Shown here piece after piece: positions 52,451-62,688 of a stretch of 64,000 bases of DNA (within the stretch, counting starts at the first letter, position 1; every line of letters starts with the position of its first letter). The position numbers were made by a program, and so were the translations under genes. The stretch spans positions 1 through 64,000 of the forward strand of contig NZ_JASXSI010000003.1 of the NCBI RefSeq assembly GCF_030315685.1, in the 5' to 3' direction. The DNA is from Gordonia sp. ABSL11-1. Its GTDB lineage: Bacteria; Actinomycetota; Actinomycetes; Mycobacteriales; Mycobacteriaceae. The notes under the pieces are model-generated. The model was not told the DNA's origin, made no database searches, and was given only the letters and a program-made list of their open reading frames with translations.

Positions 52451-54406
52451 TCACGCGGTCCACTCCCGGGGCGGATGGTCCAGGATCCAGCCGGCGACGG
52501 CCGCGGTGAGTCGCTGCTGGTTGTCCCGTTTGACGATCTCGTGACCCTCGTCGCCGAACAACAACAGCTCCGCGGTCGCGCCGCGTGCCCGGAGCTCGTC
52601 GACCATCTGCTGGGATTCGCTCACCGGCACATTGGTGTCGTGGGCTCCGTGGATCACCAGCAGCGGTGCGCGCAGATCCGAGATCCGGTGGATGGGGGAC
52701 AGATCGGCCAGCAGTTCGCGGTCGGACTCGGGATGTCCGTACTTGGTGTAAGCGGCGACGGCGATCCACGGTTCGGTGTTGCGGAAGAACGACTCGAGGT
52801 CGCTCATACCGCAGATCGCGATCCCCGCGGCGAAGAGGTCGGCGTGAAAGGTCAAGCAGGCCAACGTCAGATAACCGCCGTAGGAGCGGCCCGAGCAGTA
52901 GAGTGCACCCGGCTGTGCGATCCCGCGTGCGACGAGGACCTCGGCGCAATCGGCGGCGTCGTCGATCCCGGCGTAGCGGCCGTAGCGGTCGTCGGCGTGT
53001 GAGAACAACCGGCCGAAGCCCGACGACCCACGGACATTGGGCGCGAACACGGTGATGCCGGCGTCGACCAGCGGCCCGAACAAGAAGTTGTAGTCCGGCC
53101 GGGTCTGGGCCTCCGGGCCGCCGTGGAAGTAGATCAGCGTGGGCCCGCCGACGGTACGCGCACGGAAGAGCCAGCCGGACAACGGCATACCGTCGCGTGC
53201 CGAGAACTCGATCAATTCCGGTGCCAGTGCGCTCGACGGTCCCTCGCCGGTGACGACGTCGTCGCGGACCGCCGTGACCTCGCCGGTGCCGGGAGTGACG
53301 AGATGGACGAGCGGGGAGTGCTGCGGACTCGACACGGTCACGGTGGCGAGGGCGCCGGCCGCACTGATCGACAGTTCCGATGCGACGTCTCCGGGTAACG
53401 GGATCGGGTCGTGCAGAGTCTGATCGGGCAGGGTCATGATCTGTAATTCGCTGCGGCCGGCAACATTCCACAGCATCGCGACCGTCGACTGATCGTTGCT
53501 GACCGCGAACTCGTCGACGCCGGCGTCCGGGCGCTGGGCGAGCACCCGGAACCGGACCCCGTAGCGGCTGACCTCGACGCCGAGCAGGCGCGGGAACTTG
53601 GCATCGAAGTCGCTGATGACCAGCGCCTGCACGCTGTCGAGGTCGCGTTGGGCATCGTGCGGGCCGCCGACGAAGACGACTGATGAATGGTCGAAACCCT
53701 GATCCAGGATGTAGCCGTGGTCGGTCACGGCGCCGGGATCGTTGGGCAGGAGGGGGGTCATGGTGACCTCCTCCGACGGGGAGTCGACACGCCGACGCAG
53801 CAGCAGCATGTCGCGATAGCCGCGCGGACCCACGCGGACGAGGGTGGCCCCCTTCCACGAGTCGACCAGGGCGCCTCCGACCCGGACGTCGAGGGTCATG
53901 GTGGTCGCCGTGCCGGGGTGCACGCGAAGCCCGTGCGCGGTCCCGTCGGGTTCGGTCGCCGTGATGAGTACCCAGTCGGTGTCCCAGCCGACGAGTGACA
54001 CGGTGCCGAATGACCGTCCGTCGGGGCGGGTGGCACCGATCCGGTGTGCGGTGTCGTCGTCGGGGTCGGTGGTGACCACCCACACCTGGTGGTGTTCACC
54101 GCCGCTGGGCGCGATCTCGACGGCCAGCCATCGGCTGTCGGTGGAGTGGACCACCTTGCGGACGGGCCCGGTCGCGCGCAGCCGCACCCACCGGAGCTCA
54201 CCGACCCCGTCCACCGACAGAGATCGTTGTGCGGCACGGGGATAACCGGTTCCGTCATCGATGATGTAGGCGAACGCCGAGCCGTCGGGCGACACCGACG
54301 CGCCGTAGGTGTGCCACCCGGTCTCGTCGAAACGGACCGCGGGGATCGACGTCGATGCCGGGTTCGGGCCGGCCCCGGCGTCCGGGGTGCTGCGGACGAC
54401 ATTCAT
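52451..54406 (-). CDS. Prolyl oligopeptidase-family (S9) peptidase
   Basis: 651 residues. An N-terminal beta-propeller (about 1-380) precedes an alpha/beta hydrolase domain. The nucleophile motif GRSYGGYLTL lies near residue 505, the Asp in VIHGAHDTNVPVSESQ near 590 and the His in DEGHEIVKRDN near 630, so the triad is complete. FHGGPEAQ gives the oxyanion hole. There is no signal peptide. It overlaps the amidotransferase gene by four bases, so it likely processes or recycles a peptide made by that operon. Confidence 0.9.
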   Translation of the reverse strand: MNVVRSTPDAGAGPNPASTSIPAVRFDETGWHTYGASVSPDGSAFAYIIDDGTGYPRAAQRSLSVDGVGELRWVRLRATGPVRKVVHSTDSRWLAVEIAPSGGEHHQVWVVTTDPDDDTAHRIGATRPDGRSFGTVSLVGWDTDWVLITATEPDGTAHGLRVHPGTATTMTLDVRVGGALVDSWKGATLVRVGPRGYRDMLLLRRRVDSPSEEVTMTPLLPNDPGAVTDHGYILDQGFDHSSVVFVGGPHDAQRDLDSVQALVISDFDAKFPRLLGVEVSRYGVRFRVLAQRPDAGVDEFAVSNDQSTVAMLWNVAGRSELQIMTLPDQTLHDPIPLPGDVASELSISAAGALATVTVSSPQHSPLVHLVTPGTGEVTAVRDDVVTGEGPSSALAPELIEFSARDGMPLSGWLFRARTVGGPTLIYFHGGPEAQTRPDYNFLFGPLVDAGITVFAPNVRGSSGFGRLFSHADDRYGRYAGIDDAADCAEVLVARGIAQPGALYCSGRSYGGYLTLACLTFHADLFAAGIAICGMSDLESFFRNTEPWIAVAAYTKYGHPESDRELLADLSPIHRISDLRAPLLVIHGAHDTNVPVSESQQMVDELRARGATAELLLFGDEGHEIVKRDNQQRLTAAVAGWILDHPPREWTA

Positions 54407-56202
54407 CGTGCGGTGATCGCCTCCATGCTCTGCAGCCACATCTCCAGCAGGGCGACCTGCCAGAGTTCGTTGGCCCCGAGGGTGGTGCGGATGCCGTTGG
54501 GATCGGCGAACAGTCGGTCGAGCGCCTCCGGCCGATAGAGTCCGCGGTCGACGGCGGATCTCGAACGCAGTGCGTCGGTCACCATGTCGAGCACCCCGCC
54601 CTCGAGATGGCGGATGCCGGGCACCGGGAAGTATCCCTTGGTCCGGTCGATGACCGCCGACGGCAACAGCGACCGGCTGGCCTCCTTGAGGACACCCTTG
54701 CCGCCGCCGGCGAGTTTGAGATCCGGGGGGCACGTGGCGGCGAGTTCGACGAACTCATGATCGAGGAACGGCACCCGCGCCTCGAGTCCCCAGGCCATCG
54801 TCATCGTGTCGACACGTTTGACCGGGTCGTCGACGAGCATGATCGTGGTGTCGAGACGCAGCGCTGCGTCGACGGCGGTCCGGGCGCCCGGCGCCGACTG
54901 GTGGGCGTGGACGAACTCCCAACTGGGGTCGTAGTCGCCGTCGACGTGATACCGCTCGTCGAGCAACGCCCCGATCGCGGCGTGATCGCGATCGAAGAAC
55001 ACGGTGGAGTACGCCTTGGTGGTGTCCTCGCGGGGTGTGTGCTGCAGGGGCGGATACCAGTCGTATCCGCCGAGGATCTCGTCGGCGCCCTGCCCGGACT
55101 GGACCACCTTGATGGACTTGCTGACCTCCTGCGACAACAGGTAGAAGGCGACGCAGTCGTGACTGACCATGGGCTCGCCCATCGCCGCGATGGCGTCCGG
55201 TACGGCGGGCAGCAGGCGGTCGGTGCCGATGTGGATCTTGTGATGGTCGGTCCCGAAGGTGTCCGCGATCAGGTCGGAGTAGGCGTACTCGTCGCCGGAT
55301 TCCCCACCCGCGGAATCGAATCCGATACTGAAAGTGGCGAGGTCGCGCTGACCCTGCTCGGCCAGCAACGCGACGACCAGCGACGAGTCGACCCCACCGG
55401 ACAGCAACACCCCCACGGGGACGTCGGCCACCATCCGACGACGGACCGATGTGCGCAGCGAGTCGAGCAGTTCGTGCTGCCACCGACGTTCGTCCCAATC
55501 GCCCCGATCCGGGTGGGGGGCGAAGTCCGTGGTCCAATAGCGTCTCTCGGTGCTCCTGCCATCCGGGGTGATGGTCCGCACGGTCGCCGGTGGCAGCTTA
55601 CGGATGCCGTTGTAGATGGTGTGTGGGGCGGGGACGACCGCGTGGAAGCTGAAGTAGTGATGCAGCGCGACCCGGTCGAGGCTGGTGTCGACGTCGCCCG
55701 CACCGAGCAATGCCTGCAGGGACGAGGCGAACCGCAGTCGGCCGGGGGTCTCCGCCAGATAGAGCGGCTTGATGCCGAGGCGGTCTCGGGCCAGGGTCAA
55801 CGTCCCGGAGTCGGTGTCGGTCACCGCGAACGCGAACATCCCGATGAGGTGGTCGACGCAGTCGGGCCCCCAGGCATGGAACGCCTTGAGGATGACCTCG
55901 CTGTCGGCGTGGGAGAAGAAGCGGTATCCCTTGCCCTCGAGTTCGGCCCGCACATCGCGGTGATTGTAGATGCACCCGTTGAACACCAGTGCCAGCCCGA
56001 GTTCGGGATCCACCATGGGCTGGGCGCCGCGTTCGGACAGATCGATGATCTTGAGTCGACGATGACCGAGCGCCACCGATCCCTTGGCGAACACCCCCGA
56101 CCCGTCCGGTCCGCGCCGGGTCATCGACCGGGTCATCGCGTCGACCGCACCGATGTCCGGAGATGTTGCATCGAAACGGATCTCACCACAGATTCCGCAC
56201 AT
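54403..56202 (-). CDS. Glutamine-dependent amidotransferase, N-acetylglutaminylglutamine type (AsnB-like)
   Basis: 599 residues. The N-terminal glutaminase keeps the nucleophile Cys2 (MCGICGEI), with RGPDGSG and FNGCIYNH. The C-terminal domain has the PP-loop SGGVDSSLV near residue 270. The sequence, including ALHHYFSFHAVVPAPHTIYNGIRKLPPATVR, resembles the amidotransferase of the NAGGN osmolyte system more than classical AsnB. It would form an amide on a dipeptide or glutamate-type acid. It lies 16 bases downstream of the double ligase and overlaps the peptidase gene. Confidence 0.87.
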   Translation of the reverse strand: MCGICGEIRFDATSPDIGAVDAMTRSMTRRGPDGSGVFAKGSVALGHRRLKIIDLSERGAQPMVDPELGLALVFNGCIYNHRDVRAELEGKGYRFFSHADSEVILKAFHAWGPDCVDHLIGMFAFAVTDTDSGTLTLARDRLGIKPLYLAETPGRLRFASSLQALLGAGDVDTSLDRVALHHYFSFHAVVPAPHTIYNGIRKLPPATVRTITPDGRSTERRYWTTDFAPHPDRGDWDERRWQHELLDSLRTSVRRRMVADVPVGVLLSGGVDSSLVVALLAEQGQRDLATFSIGFDSAGGESGDEYAYSDLIADTFGTDHHKIHIGTDRLLPAVPDAIAAMGEPMVSHDCVAFYLLSQEVSKSIKVVQSGQGADEILGGYDWYPPLQHTPREDTTKAYSTVFFDRDHAAIGALLDERYHVDGDYDPSWEFVHAHQSAPGARTAVDAALRLDTTIMLVDDPVKRVDTMTMAWGLEARVPFLDHEFVELAATCPPDLKLAGGGKGVLKEASRSLLPSAVIDRTKGYFPVPGIRHLEGGVLDMVTDALRSRSAVDRGLYRPEALDRLFADPNGIRTTLGANELWQVALLEMWLQSMEAITAR

Positions 56203-56218
56203 TCTCCTCGTCCTCTCC

Positions 56219-58921
56219 CTATCCCGGAGCCGATGATCCCGCGGCTCCGGGCCCCTCCGGGACTCCCTGAATCCAGGTGTCCTTGCCCCCGCCGCCGCGC
56301 GACGAGTTGACGATCAGGCTGCCCGCCGGCGCGACCCGCGTGAGTGCCGCGGGTGCGACGTGGGCGGTCACGTGCTCGCCCGAGTCTCTCAGATGGACGA
56401 AGGCCCGCAGGTCGACATGGTGGGCATAGAAGCCGTTGCCGTCGAACGTCGGGTGGGTCGACAGTGCGACCACCTCCTGCGCGATGTAGCGCTCCGGATG
56501 GGTCAGGAGGTCCACTCGTCGGCGGGCGAGTTCCTCCTCGTCGCACTCGGGGCCGATGGTGATGTCCGAACCGCCCAGTCCGTCGATCGGTTTGACGACG
56601 AGGTGTTCGAGATTGGCCAGGACGTGATCGCGCTGATGGCGTTCGGCGCACAGCCAGGTCGGCACCTGGTCGAGCAGCGGCTCCTCGCCGAGGTAGTAGC
56701 GGATCATGTTCGGCACGTAGTAGTAGATGGCCTTGTCGTCCCCGACGCCGTTGCCCAGGGCGTTCGCGATCGCGAATCGGCCGCGCGCGAGTCCGTCGAG
56801 GATGCCCGGCCGCAGCGGGGCACGGTCGAAACCCTTGGACGACAGCAACATGTCCTCGTCCATCCGTACATACGCCGTGTTGACCGGGACGCGCGCGGTG
56901 CCGTGATGGAAGTGGACACGGCCGGCGTCCGGGCCGTCGCCGACGGTGACCGAGATGTTCTCGGGGGTTGCCACGGCCAACCCGGCGCCGCGGGCAAGCA
57001 GTGTGTGCTCGAACCAGGCGGAGTCCTGCCATCCGGAGCTGAGCATGATGTCGATGCCGTCGGGGTGGGGATCCGGCGGGCCGGCCGCGGCGATGGTCTC
57101 GCCGAGCATGCGGGGAACATCGTTGAGCGGCAGCGTGTCCGATGGCATCGGGATCTCGGGGACGAACTGGGAGAGCAGTTCCCGGTTCGACATCGCGTAC
57201 GCGATGCCCGACGGCACGCGCAGGTTGTCCTCGAGGACCATGAACCGTCCGGGCGCTGCGGAGACGAGGTCGGTGCCGCAGATGTGGGTGCGGACGCGTT
57301 GCCACGCGGGCACGCGTCCGGTCTGCCGGAATCCCGGTGCGCGGTCGAGGGCCTCGGGCGGGATGATGCCGTCGTGTACGGCCTCCTGCTCGCCGTACAC
57401 GTCGATGATGAAGGCATTGAGCGCGAGCGCACGTTGACGTAGGCCCGCGCCCACCCGCACCCAGTCGTCGGCTCCGATGTAGCGGGGGACGATGTCGAGG
57501 GGGAACAGTTGGGCGCGGGACTGACCGGTGACCCGGAACGTCACGCCGTCGATGCTCTGCTCACGCTCGATCTGATACTGGCGTTTGCGGAGCTCTGCAG
57601 CACCGAGACCTGCTGCGACGGAGAGGATTTCCGCGTATCCCGGTCGCGCGGTGACGTCGTCGGCGACTGCCTCGTCATAGGAGAGCCGGTCCGGGGCGTC
57701 GACGACCGGCACGTCATCGGTGGTCTCGATCCGGTGATAGCCGTGCAGCATCCGGCCCTCGGGGTCGGCCGGCACGGTCACCGTCGGCAGTGTGCCCGCC
57801 GTCTCGGCGATCAGGTGGTCGACGACTGCGGTCAGCCGCCCGCGACGTCGAAGGATGCGCCGCTGGCGCGATGACGAACTGCCCGACGACAACGCCTGCC
57901 GGGTGAGCTCGGACACGGCCGCCCAGTCCCCGTTCGCCTCGAGTTCGGGGCGGACCATCTCGGTCAGCGCGGTGATGACGCTCGACGCCGGTCGCGGCGT
58001 CGCGTGCTCGACGTCGATCAGATCGCCCTCGAGCCCGGCGCGGGCGGCCTGCCAGAGGGCGGCTCGGTAGAGGGGCGGGGATGTCGGCGCGGCCGGCTCG
58101 TCGAGTCGGCGCGCCTCGCGGACGACCAGCGCACGGAAGAGTCCCGCGATCACCGTGATCGTGTCGACCGACGGGCAACTGTCGCAGACACGCAGTTCGA
58201 GAGTGCGCAATCGGGCCGACGGCCGGACGTCGAAGTAGAGCATGCCGGGATCGGAGATGACGCCGCTGCTGATGAGGCGGTCGATCTCGGCGTCGTAGTC
58301 GGCTGCGGAGTGCAGGTCCGGAAACGGGCCGCTGGTCGGCCACCGCTGCCAGATCAGGGTGCGTGAGCTCGCATATCCGGTGTCGGTGCCGTCGGCCCAG
58401 AACGGTGAGCTCGCCGACAGCGCGAGCAGGGCGGGTACGTAGGGCGTGAGGCGGGCGGCGACGGCCACCGCCTCGTCGCGATCGGTGACGTCGACGTGGA
58501 CCTGTGTGCCGCAGATGAGCTGTTCGCGGGCCAGTAGCTGGTAGTCGGCGAGCATGCGTCGATAGCGCGGTGTCTCGGTGACCCGCATCTCGGTCGGCAC
58601 CGACAGCGGCACCGAACCGGCCGCGACGACACCGATCCCCAGGGAACGTGCGGCTTCGACCAGGACCGAACGCTGGGATCGCAGGTTGTCGCGGAGATCA
58701 GAGAGGCGTTGGTGCACACCGCTGTTGGACTCGATGACGCAGCGCTGCAACTCTTCGACGAACGGGCCGTCGGCGGGTAGGAGTTCGAGGAGTTCCGGCG
58801 CCCGGGTGGTCAGTCGTGACGTTCGCAGGTCGACGAGGTGGAATTCCTCCTCGACGCCCACCCGCCGATGGGCGCCCTCGGAGAGGGCGCCGTTCGCGGC
58901 GCGCTCCTCAACCGGCCTCAT
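56219..58921 (-). CDS. Carboxylate-amine ligase fused to circularly permuted ATP-grasp ligase
   Basis: 900 residues, about twice the size of either family alone. Residues about 15-370 are a GCS2/YbdK glutamate-cysteine-ligase-type domain (RVGVEEEFHLVD, ICGTQVHVDV, ARLRTLELRVCDSCP). Residues about 400-890 are a type 2 circularly permuted ATP-grasp domain (VYGEQEAVHDGIIP, FMVLEDNLRVPSG, NALGNGVGDDKAIY, SSRGGGGKDTW). Each half should join an amine to a carboxyl group with ATP, so the protein could make two peptide-like bonds in turn. ATG 58921 is the only family-like start. Confidence 0.9.
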   Translation of the reverse strand: MRPVEERAANGALSEGAHRRVGVEEEFHLVDLRTSRLTTRAPELLELLPADGPFVEELQRCVIESNSGVHQRLSDLRDNLRSQRSVLVEAARSLGIGVVAAGSVPLSVPTEMRVTETPRYRRMLADYQLLAREQLICGTQVHVDVTDRDEAVAVAARLTPYVPALLALSASSPFWADGTDTGYASSRTLIWQRWPTSGPFPDLHSAADYDAEIDRLISSGVISDPGMLYFDVRPSARLRTLELRVCDSCPSVDTITVIAGLFRALVVREARRLDEPAAPTSPPLYRAALWQAARAGLEGDLIDVEHATPRPASSVITALTEMVRPELEANGDWAAVSELTRQALSSGSSSSRQRRILRRRGRLTAVVDHLIAETAGTLPTVTVPADPEGRMLHGYHRIETTDDVPVVDAPDRLSYDEAVADDVTARPGYAEILSVAAGLGAAELRKRQYQIEREQSIDGVTFRVTGQSRAQLFPLDIVPRYIGADDWVRVGAGLRQRALALNAFIIDVYGEQEAVHDGIIPPEALDRAPGFRQTGRVPAWQRVRTHICGTDLVSAAPGRFMVLEDNLRVPSGIAYAMSNRELLSQFVPEIPMPSDTLPLNDVPRMLGETIAAAGPPDPHPDGIDIMLSSGWQDSAWFEHTLLARGAGLAVATPENISVTVGDGPDAGRVHFHHGTARVPVNTAYVRMDEDMLLSSKGFDRAPLRPGILDGLARGRFAIANALGNGVGDDKAIYYYVPNMIRYYLGEEPLLDQVPTWLCAERHQRDHVLANLEHLVVKPIDGLGGSDITIGPECDEEELARRRVDLLTHPERYIAQEVVALSTHPTFDGNGFYAHHVDLRAFVHLRDSGEHVTAHVAPAALTRVAPAGSLIVNSSRGGGGKDTWIQGVPEGPGAAGSSAPG

Positions 58922-59055
58922 CGTCTAAGCCTAGGAGCAATCGACCGTGGCGGCATGACGAGTGACGCGGCTGCCGGCCCGGTGCGCTGTCACGTGACGC
59001 GGCGGCCGGCCGTCCCGGGGACGCGGCTGCAGACCCGTGTGTCAGGGCCGTAGGG

Positions 59056-59544
59056 TCAGGACCGGACTGTCACCCAGGTGGTGATGTCGCAATGCACGAC
59101 CTCGGTTCCGGCCTTGTCCAGGATGCGCACGCGGACGACGACGTCGGCGCCGTCGGCGATGGCGGCGAAGTCCACCGCCTCGTCGAGTTCCGCCTCCGCG
59201 GTCAGGCGTGTGGTCGCCTTGGTCAGGTACTGCGTGGTCATCGCCTTGGGAATCCACCGGTGCGTCGACGGTGTGGTCGCCTCCATCAGCATGCCCATCG
59301 CGGCCTCGGCGAGATTGCAGGCGGCGATCGCGTGGAAGGTGCCGAGGTGATTGTGCACCCCGAACCAGTTGGGCCCGGTGACGCGACAGAATCCCGGCCG
59401 CATCTCGTCCACCATCGGCAGCACCGTGCCGAAATAGGGGACGCGGGCGACCATGCCCAGGGAGAACAGGGCGTGCCCGAGGACGTTGTCGGGCAACTTG
59501 CGACGCAGCGCATAGGTCGGACTCGTCGACGATGTGTCAGTCAT
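59056..59544 (-). CDS. Hotdog-fold thioesterase-like protein (DUF4442)
   Basis: 162 residues. VRPGFC-like strand, GVHNHLGTFHAIAACNLAEAAMGMLM (the hotdog helix with the His/Asn pair near residue 65) and the late RVRILDKAGTEVVHCDITTWV strands match DUF4442 proteins, relatives of acyl-CoA thioesterases. The substrate is unknown. The gene overlaps the end of the glycosyltransferase gene by eight bases, so the two are coupled. Confidence 0.82.
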   Translation of the reverse strand: MTDTSSTSPTYALRRKLPDNVLGHALFSLGMVARVPYFGTVLPMVDEMRPGFCRVTGPNWFGVHNHLGTFHAIAACNLAEAAMGMLMEATTPSTHRWIPKAMTTQYLTKATTRLTAEAELDEAVDFAAIADGADVVVRVRILDKAGTEVVHCDITTWVTVRS

Positions 59545-60472
59545 GCCCCGGTACCTTACTCCCCGGTAAGTTTCCGTTCCCGGCGACGTGCGGCGTCGCG
59601 CGTCGTCGCTGGCGGCGGGTGGTCGCCAGCGGGTGTCGTCGGCGTAGCGGGATCAGCAGACGGTACGGCCGCCAGTTGCCCGCGGCCTCATCCCAGGGCC
59701 TGAAGTACAGCCACATCACCGTGAACGCGATGACTCGGAACGGCAGGTCCAGGTACATCTGTCTGGTCCGGGTCTCGTCGCCGCGCCCCCTCATCGTGCG
59801 GATGCCGCCGACGATGTACTGACGGTTGCCGACAGGGGAGTGGCGCAGCTGCCGGCAGGATGTGTCCACGGTCATCGTCGGCTGGAAGTACATGCGGTGT
59901 CCCGCGTCCAGGAACGCGATGCTCAGGTCGAGGTCTTCCCAGATGCCCTGCCGGGTCTGGACGCTGGCGGCGACCGCATCCCACGCCGACCTGCGGACGG
60001 CGAAGTTGGGCCCGAACAGGCTCTTCACCTCGGAACCCTGGGCGAGGCGGCCCATAGACCTCATGGCCATCCGCCGGGTGAAGTCGTACGAGGGGCCGTC
60101 GTGGATGAACACCGGTCCGGTCACCGCCGAGTAGTCCCGGCCGTCGTCGCCGTCGAGGAAGTCCTCGATCTCCCGCGCCCATTCCGGGCCCACCCGGCTG
60201 TCGGCGTCGGTCCTCGCGACGAGGTCGGAGGTGGCCGACTCGATGCCGCGGCGGAGGGCGACGGCCACGCCCGGGTTCCGCTCGACGACGCGGTGCACTG
60301 TCGGATGGTCGATCGCGTACTTGTCGACGATGTCGCCGGTGCGGTCGGTGCTGCCATTGTCGACGACGATGATCTCGTCGAACGGCCTGGACTGCGCGAG
60401 CAGGTCGTCGAGGCAGTTCGCGATGGCGAGTTCCTCGTCGTACGCGGGCACGACGACGGACAGTGTGCTCAT
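59537..60472 (-). CDS. Family 2 glycosyltransferase
   Basis: 311 residues from ATG 60472; the open frame extends upstream but starts in non-family sequence. The GT-A domain is clear: LSVVVPAYDEELAIANCLDDLL, EIIVVDNGSTDRTGDI, ARTDADSRVGPEW (metal site near residue 95) and QGIWEDLDLSIAF. Near residue 255 the segment FRVIAFTVMWLYF may attach to the membrane. The C-terminus is very basic (RRRHPLATTRRQRRR). Donor and acceptor are unknown. It is divergent from the S10 operon. Confidence 0.85.
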   Translation of the reverse strand: MSTLSVVVPAYDEELAIANCLDDLLAQSRPFDEIIVVDNGSTDRTGDIVDKYAIDHPTVHRVVERNPGVAVALRRGIESATSDLVARTDADSRVGPEWAREIEDFLDGDDGRDYSAVTGPVFIHDGPSYDFTRRMAMRSMGRLAQGSEVKSLFGPNFAVRRSAWDAVAASVQTRQGIWEDLDLSIAFLDAGHRMYFQPTMTVDTSCRQLRHSPVGNRQYIVGGIRTMRGRGDETRTRQMYLDLPFRVIAFTVMWLYFRPWDEAAGNWRPYRLLIPLRRRHPLATTRRQRRRATPHVAGNGNLPGSKVPGHD

Positions 60473-60627
60473 GATCCCGATCTCCCTGGAATGGTCGAAC
60501 CCCCCGATGAGGTGCGTGCGCGTGACGAGGGTACAAAAAGGGATCCGGCTCGGTGGCCGAATCCGGGGCGTGATCACCTGATCCGACGAACGTCCGTCGA
60601 GTCGGCTCGGGTGTCACCAGCCCGGAT

Positions 60628-60657
60628 TTGAATAGTGACCCCGACCTGGTGCATACT
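60628..60657 (+). promoter_or_regulatory. S10 operon promoter TTGAAT-N18-CATACT
   Basis: A -35 TTGAAT at 60628-60633 and -10 CATACT at 60652-60657 lie in the 524-bp gap between the glycosyltransferase and rpsJ. A start near 60664 would give a leader of about 330 nt. The rest of the gap holds no gene I can recognise. Confidence 0.6.
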
Positions 60658-60996
60658 TGTCGGGTTGCCTTGACCGGGGAACGCACGCTCCTGCATGTGT
60701 GGGTGCACCGTGACCTCGTTCAGGTGAATGACTCCCAGGCCCCGGATTCCGGGCCAGGGCGTGTAACGCGTGCGCCGAACCAGGGGCACGGACACGACAC
60801 GCCCGACCGCGGGTGCCGGAGCAACCAGGCTCGTTCGAGAGACGAGCCAACGTACAACGATAGATGAACAGCGTCGATCCCCGAATCTCACACGGGTGGT
60901 CATGTGCCCGCCGACGTCGCGTCGGCCCCCGTTCGCGGGGTGCAACGGTCACGCGGTGTTCGTCTGTCGAGAACAACTGACGGAAGAGGACACAGC

Positions 60997-61302
60997 GTGG
61001 CGGGACAGAAGATCCGCATCAGGCTCAAGGCCTATGACCACGAGGCGATCGACGCTTCGGCGCGCAAGATCGTGGAGACCGTGACCCGTACCGGGGCACG
61101 CGTGGTCGGCCCGGTGCCGTTGCCCACCGAGAAGAACGTCTACTGCGTCATCCGTTCGCCGCACAAGTACAAGGACAGCCGCGAACACTTCGAGATGCGC
61201 ACTCACAAACGACTCATCGACATCCTCGACCCGACGCCGAAGACGGTCGATGCGCTCATGCGCATCGACCTGCCGGCCAGCGTCGACGTCAACATCCAGT
61301 AG
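60997..61302 (+). CDS. rpsJ: 30S ribosomal protein S10
   Basis: 101 residues from GTG 60997 ([19 protein letters not shown]), behind GGAAGAGGA. The [14 protein letters not shown] loop and [10 protein letters not shown] are intact. S10 is in the 30S head and also joins the NusB antitermination complex. It is the first gene of the S10 ribosomal operon; rplC follows after 17 bases. The upstream in-frame ATG is not used, because the residues are not S10-like. Confidence 0.97.
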   Translation: MAGQKIRIRLKAYDHEAIDASARKIVETVTRTGARVVGPVPLPTEKNVYCVIRSPHKYKDSREHFEMRTHKRLIDILDPTPKTVDALMRIDLPASVDVNIQ

Positions 61303-61319
61303 GCGGGGGGCGAGAACAA

Positions 61320-61997
61320 ATGAGCAACGAGAGTTCCACGAAGAATCAAAGTGCCACACGGGGCATCCTGGGCACCAAGCTCGGCATGACCCAGGTGTTC
61401 GACGAGAACAACCGTGTCGTCCCGGTGACGGTCATCCAGGCCGGGCCGAACGTCATCACGCAGCTCCGTACCGCGGACCGCGACGGCTACACCGCCGTCC
61501 AGGTCGCCTACGGCGCGATCGACCCGCGCAAGGTCACCAAGCCGGTCGCCGGGCAGTACGCCAAGGCCGGGGTCACCCCGCGTCGCCACCTCGCCGAGAT
61601 CCGCGTCGCGGACGTCTCGGAGCTCGAGGTCGGCCAGGAGCTGACTGCGGAGATCTTCGCGGACGGCACCAAGGTCGACGTCACCGGGACCTCCAAGGGC
61701 AAGGGATTCGCCGGCGTGATGAAGCGCCATGGCTTCTCCGGTCTGGGTGCCAGCCACGGCGCGCACCGCGTGCACCGTGCACCCGGCTCGATCGGTGGCT
61801 GCGCCACCCCGGGTCGTGTGTTCAAGGGCATGCGGATGGCCGGGCGGATGGGCAATGACACCGTGACCACGCAGAACCTGACCGTGCACAAGGTCGATGC
61901 CGAGGCCGGTCTGCTGTTGATCAAGGGCGCGATCCCCGGCCGCAAGGGCGGCATCGTGGTGATCCGCGACGCAGTGAAGGGTGGTGCGACCAAGTGA
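61320..61997 (+). CDS. rplC: 50S ribosomal protein L3
   Basis: 225 residues, full length. [19 protein letters not shown] near the N-terminus, [32 protein letters not shown] and [15 protein letters not shown] are the L3 signatures; the latter reaches the peptidyl transferase centre. L3 starts folding of 23S rRNA. A short 13-residue N-terminal tail rich in Ser/Asn/Lys precedes the family start. The stop overlaps rplD (GTGA). Confidence 0.97.
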   Translation: MSNESSTKNQSATRGILGTKLGMTQVFDENNRVVPVTVIQAGPNVITQLRTADRDGYTAVQVAYGAIDPRKVTKPVAGQYAKAGVTPRRHLAEIRVADVSELEVGQELTAEIFADGTKVDVTGTSKGKGFAGVMKRHGFSGLGASHGAHRVHRAPGSIGGCATPGRVFKGMRMAGRMGNDTVTTQNLTVHKVDAEAGLLLIKGAIPGRKGGIVVIRDAVKGGATK

Positions 61998-62686
61998 GCA
62001 CCGAAACGACAACCAAATTGACGCTGGACGTGAAGACGGCCGACGGCAAGACCGACGGCACCGTCGACCTTCCCGCCGAGCTGTTCGACGCACCGGCCAA
62101 CATCGCGCTGATGCACCAGGTGGTCGTGGCCCAGCAGGCCGCGGGTCGCCAGGGCACCCACGCGACGAAGACCCGCGGACAGGTCAGCGGTGGCGGCGCC
62201 AAGCCGTATCGGCAGAAGGGCACCGGTCGCGCCCGTCAGGGTTCGACCCGCGCACCGCAGTTCGCCGGCGGTGGCACCGTCCACGGCCCGCAGCCCCGCG
62301 ACTACAGCCAGCGCACCCCCAAGAAGATGAAGGCTGCCGCCCTGCGCGGTGCCCTCTCCGACCGGGCGCGCAACGAGCGGATTCACGTGATCACCGAACT
62401 GGTTGCGGGACAGACCCCGTCGACAAAGTCGGCTCGCCTGTTCCTCGAGGCGCTGAGCGACCGCCGCAAGTTCCTGGTGGTCCTCGGCCGTGAGGACGAG
62501 ACCGCATGGAAGAGCGTCGCGAACCTGCAGAACGTCCTGCCGATCGCGCCGGATCAGCTCAACACCTACGACGTCCTGGATTCGGACGAGGTGGTGTTCA
62601 GCGTCGAGACGCTCAACGCGTTCATCGAGCAGAACGCAGCGACCGAGACGAAGTCTCCCGTCGCCAATGACCGAGAGGAGGCCTGA
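61994..62686 (+). CDS. rplD: 50S ribosomal protein L4
   Basis: 230 residues from GTG 61994, overlapping the rplC stop by four bases. [53 protein letters not shown] is the extended loop that lines the exit tunnel. L4 binds 23S rRNA early in assembly, and in E. coli also represses the S10 operon. The C-terminus has an extra acidic tail ([15 protein letters not shown]). rplW starts two bases after its stop. Confidence 0.97.
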   Translation: MSTETTTKLTLDVKTADGKTDGTVDLPAELFDAPANIALMHQVVVAQQAAGRQGTHATKTRGQVSGGGAKPYRQKGTGRARQGSTRAPQFAGGGTVHGPQPRDYSQRTPKKMKAAALRGALSDRARNERIHVITELVAGQTPSTKSARLFLEALSDRRKFLVVLGREDETAWKSVANLQNVLPIAPDQLNTYDVLDSDEVVFSVETLNAFIEQNAATETKSPVANDREEA

Positions 62687-62688
62687 GC

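Noticed and set aside
54355-56310. 651-residue plus-strand frame
   Set aside because: Antisense to the amidotransferase gene; no motif and no ribosome-binding site.
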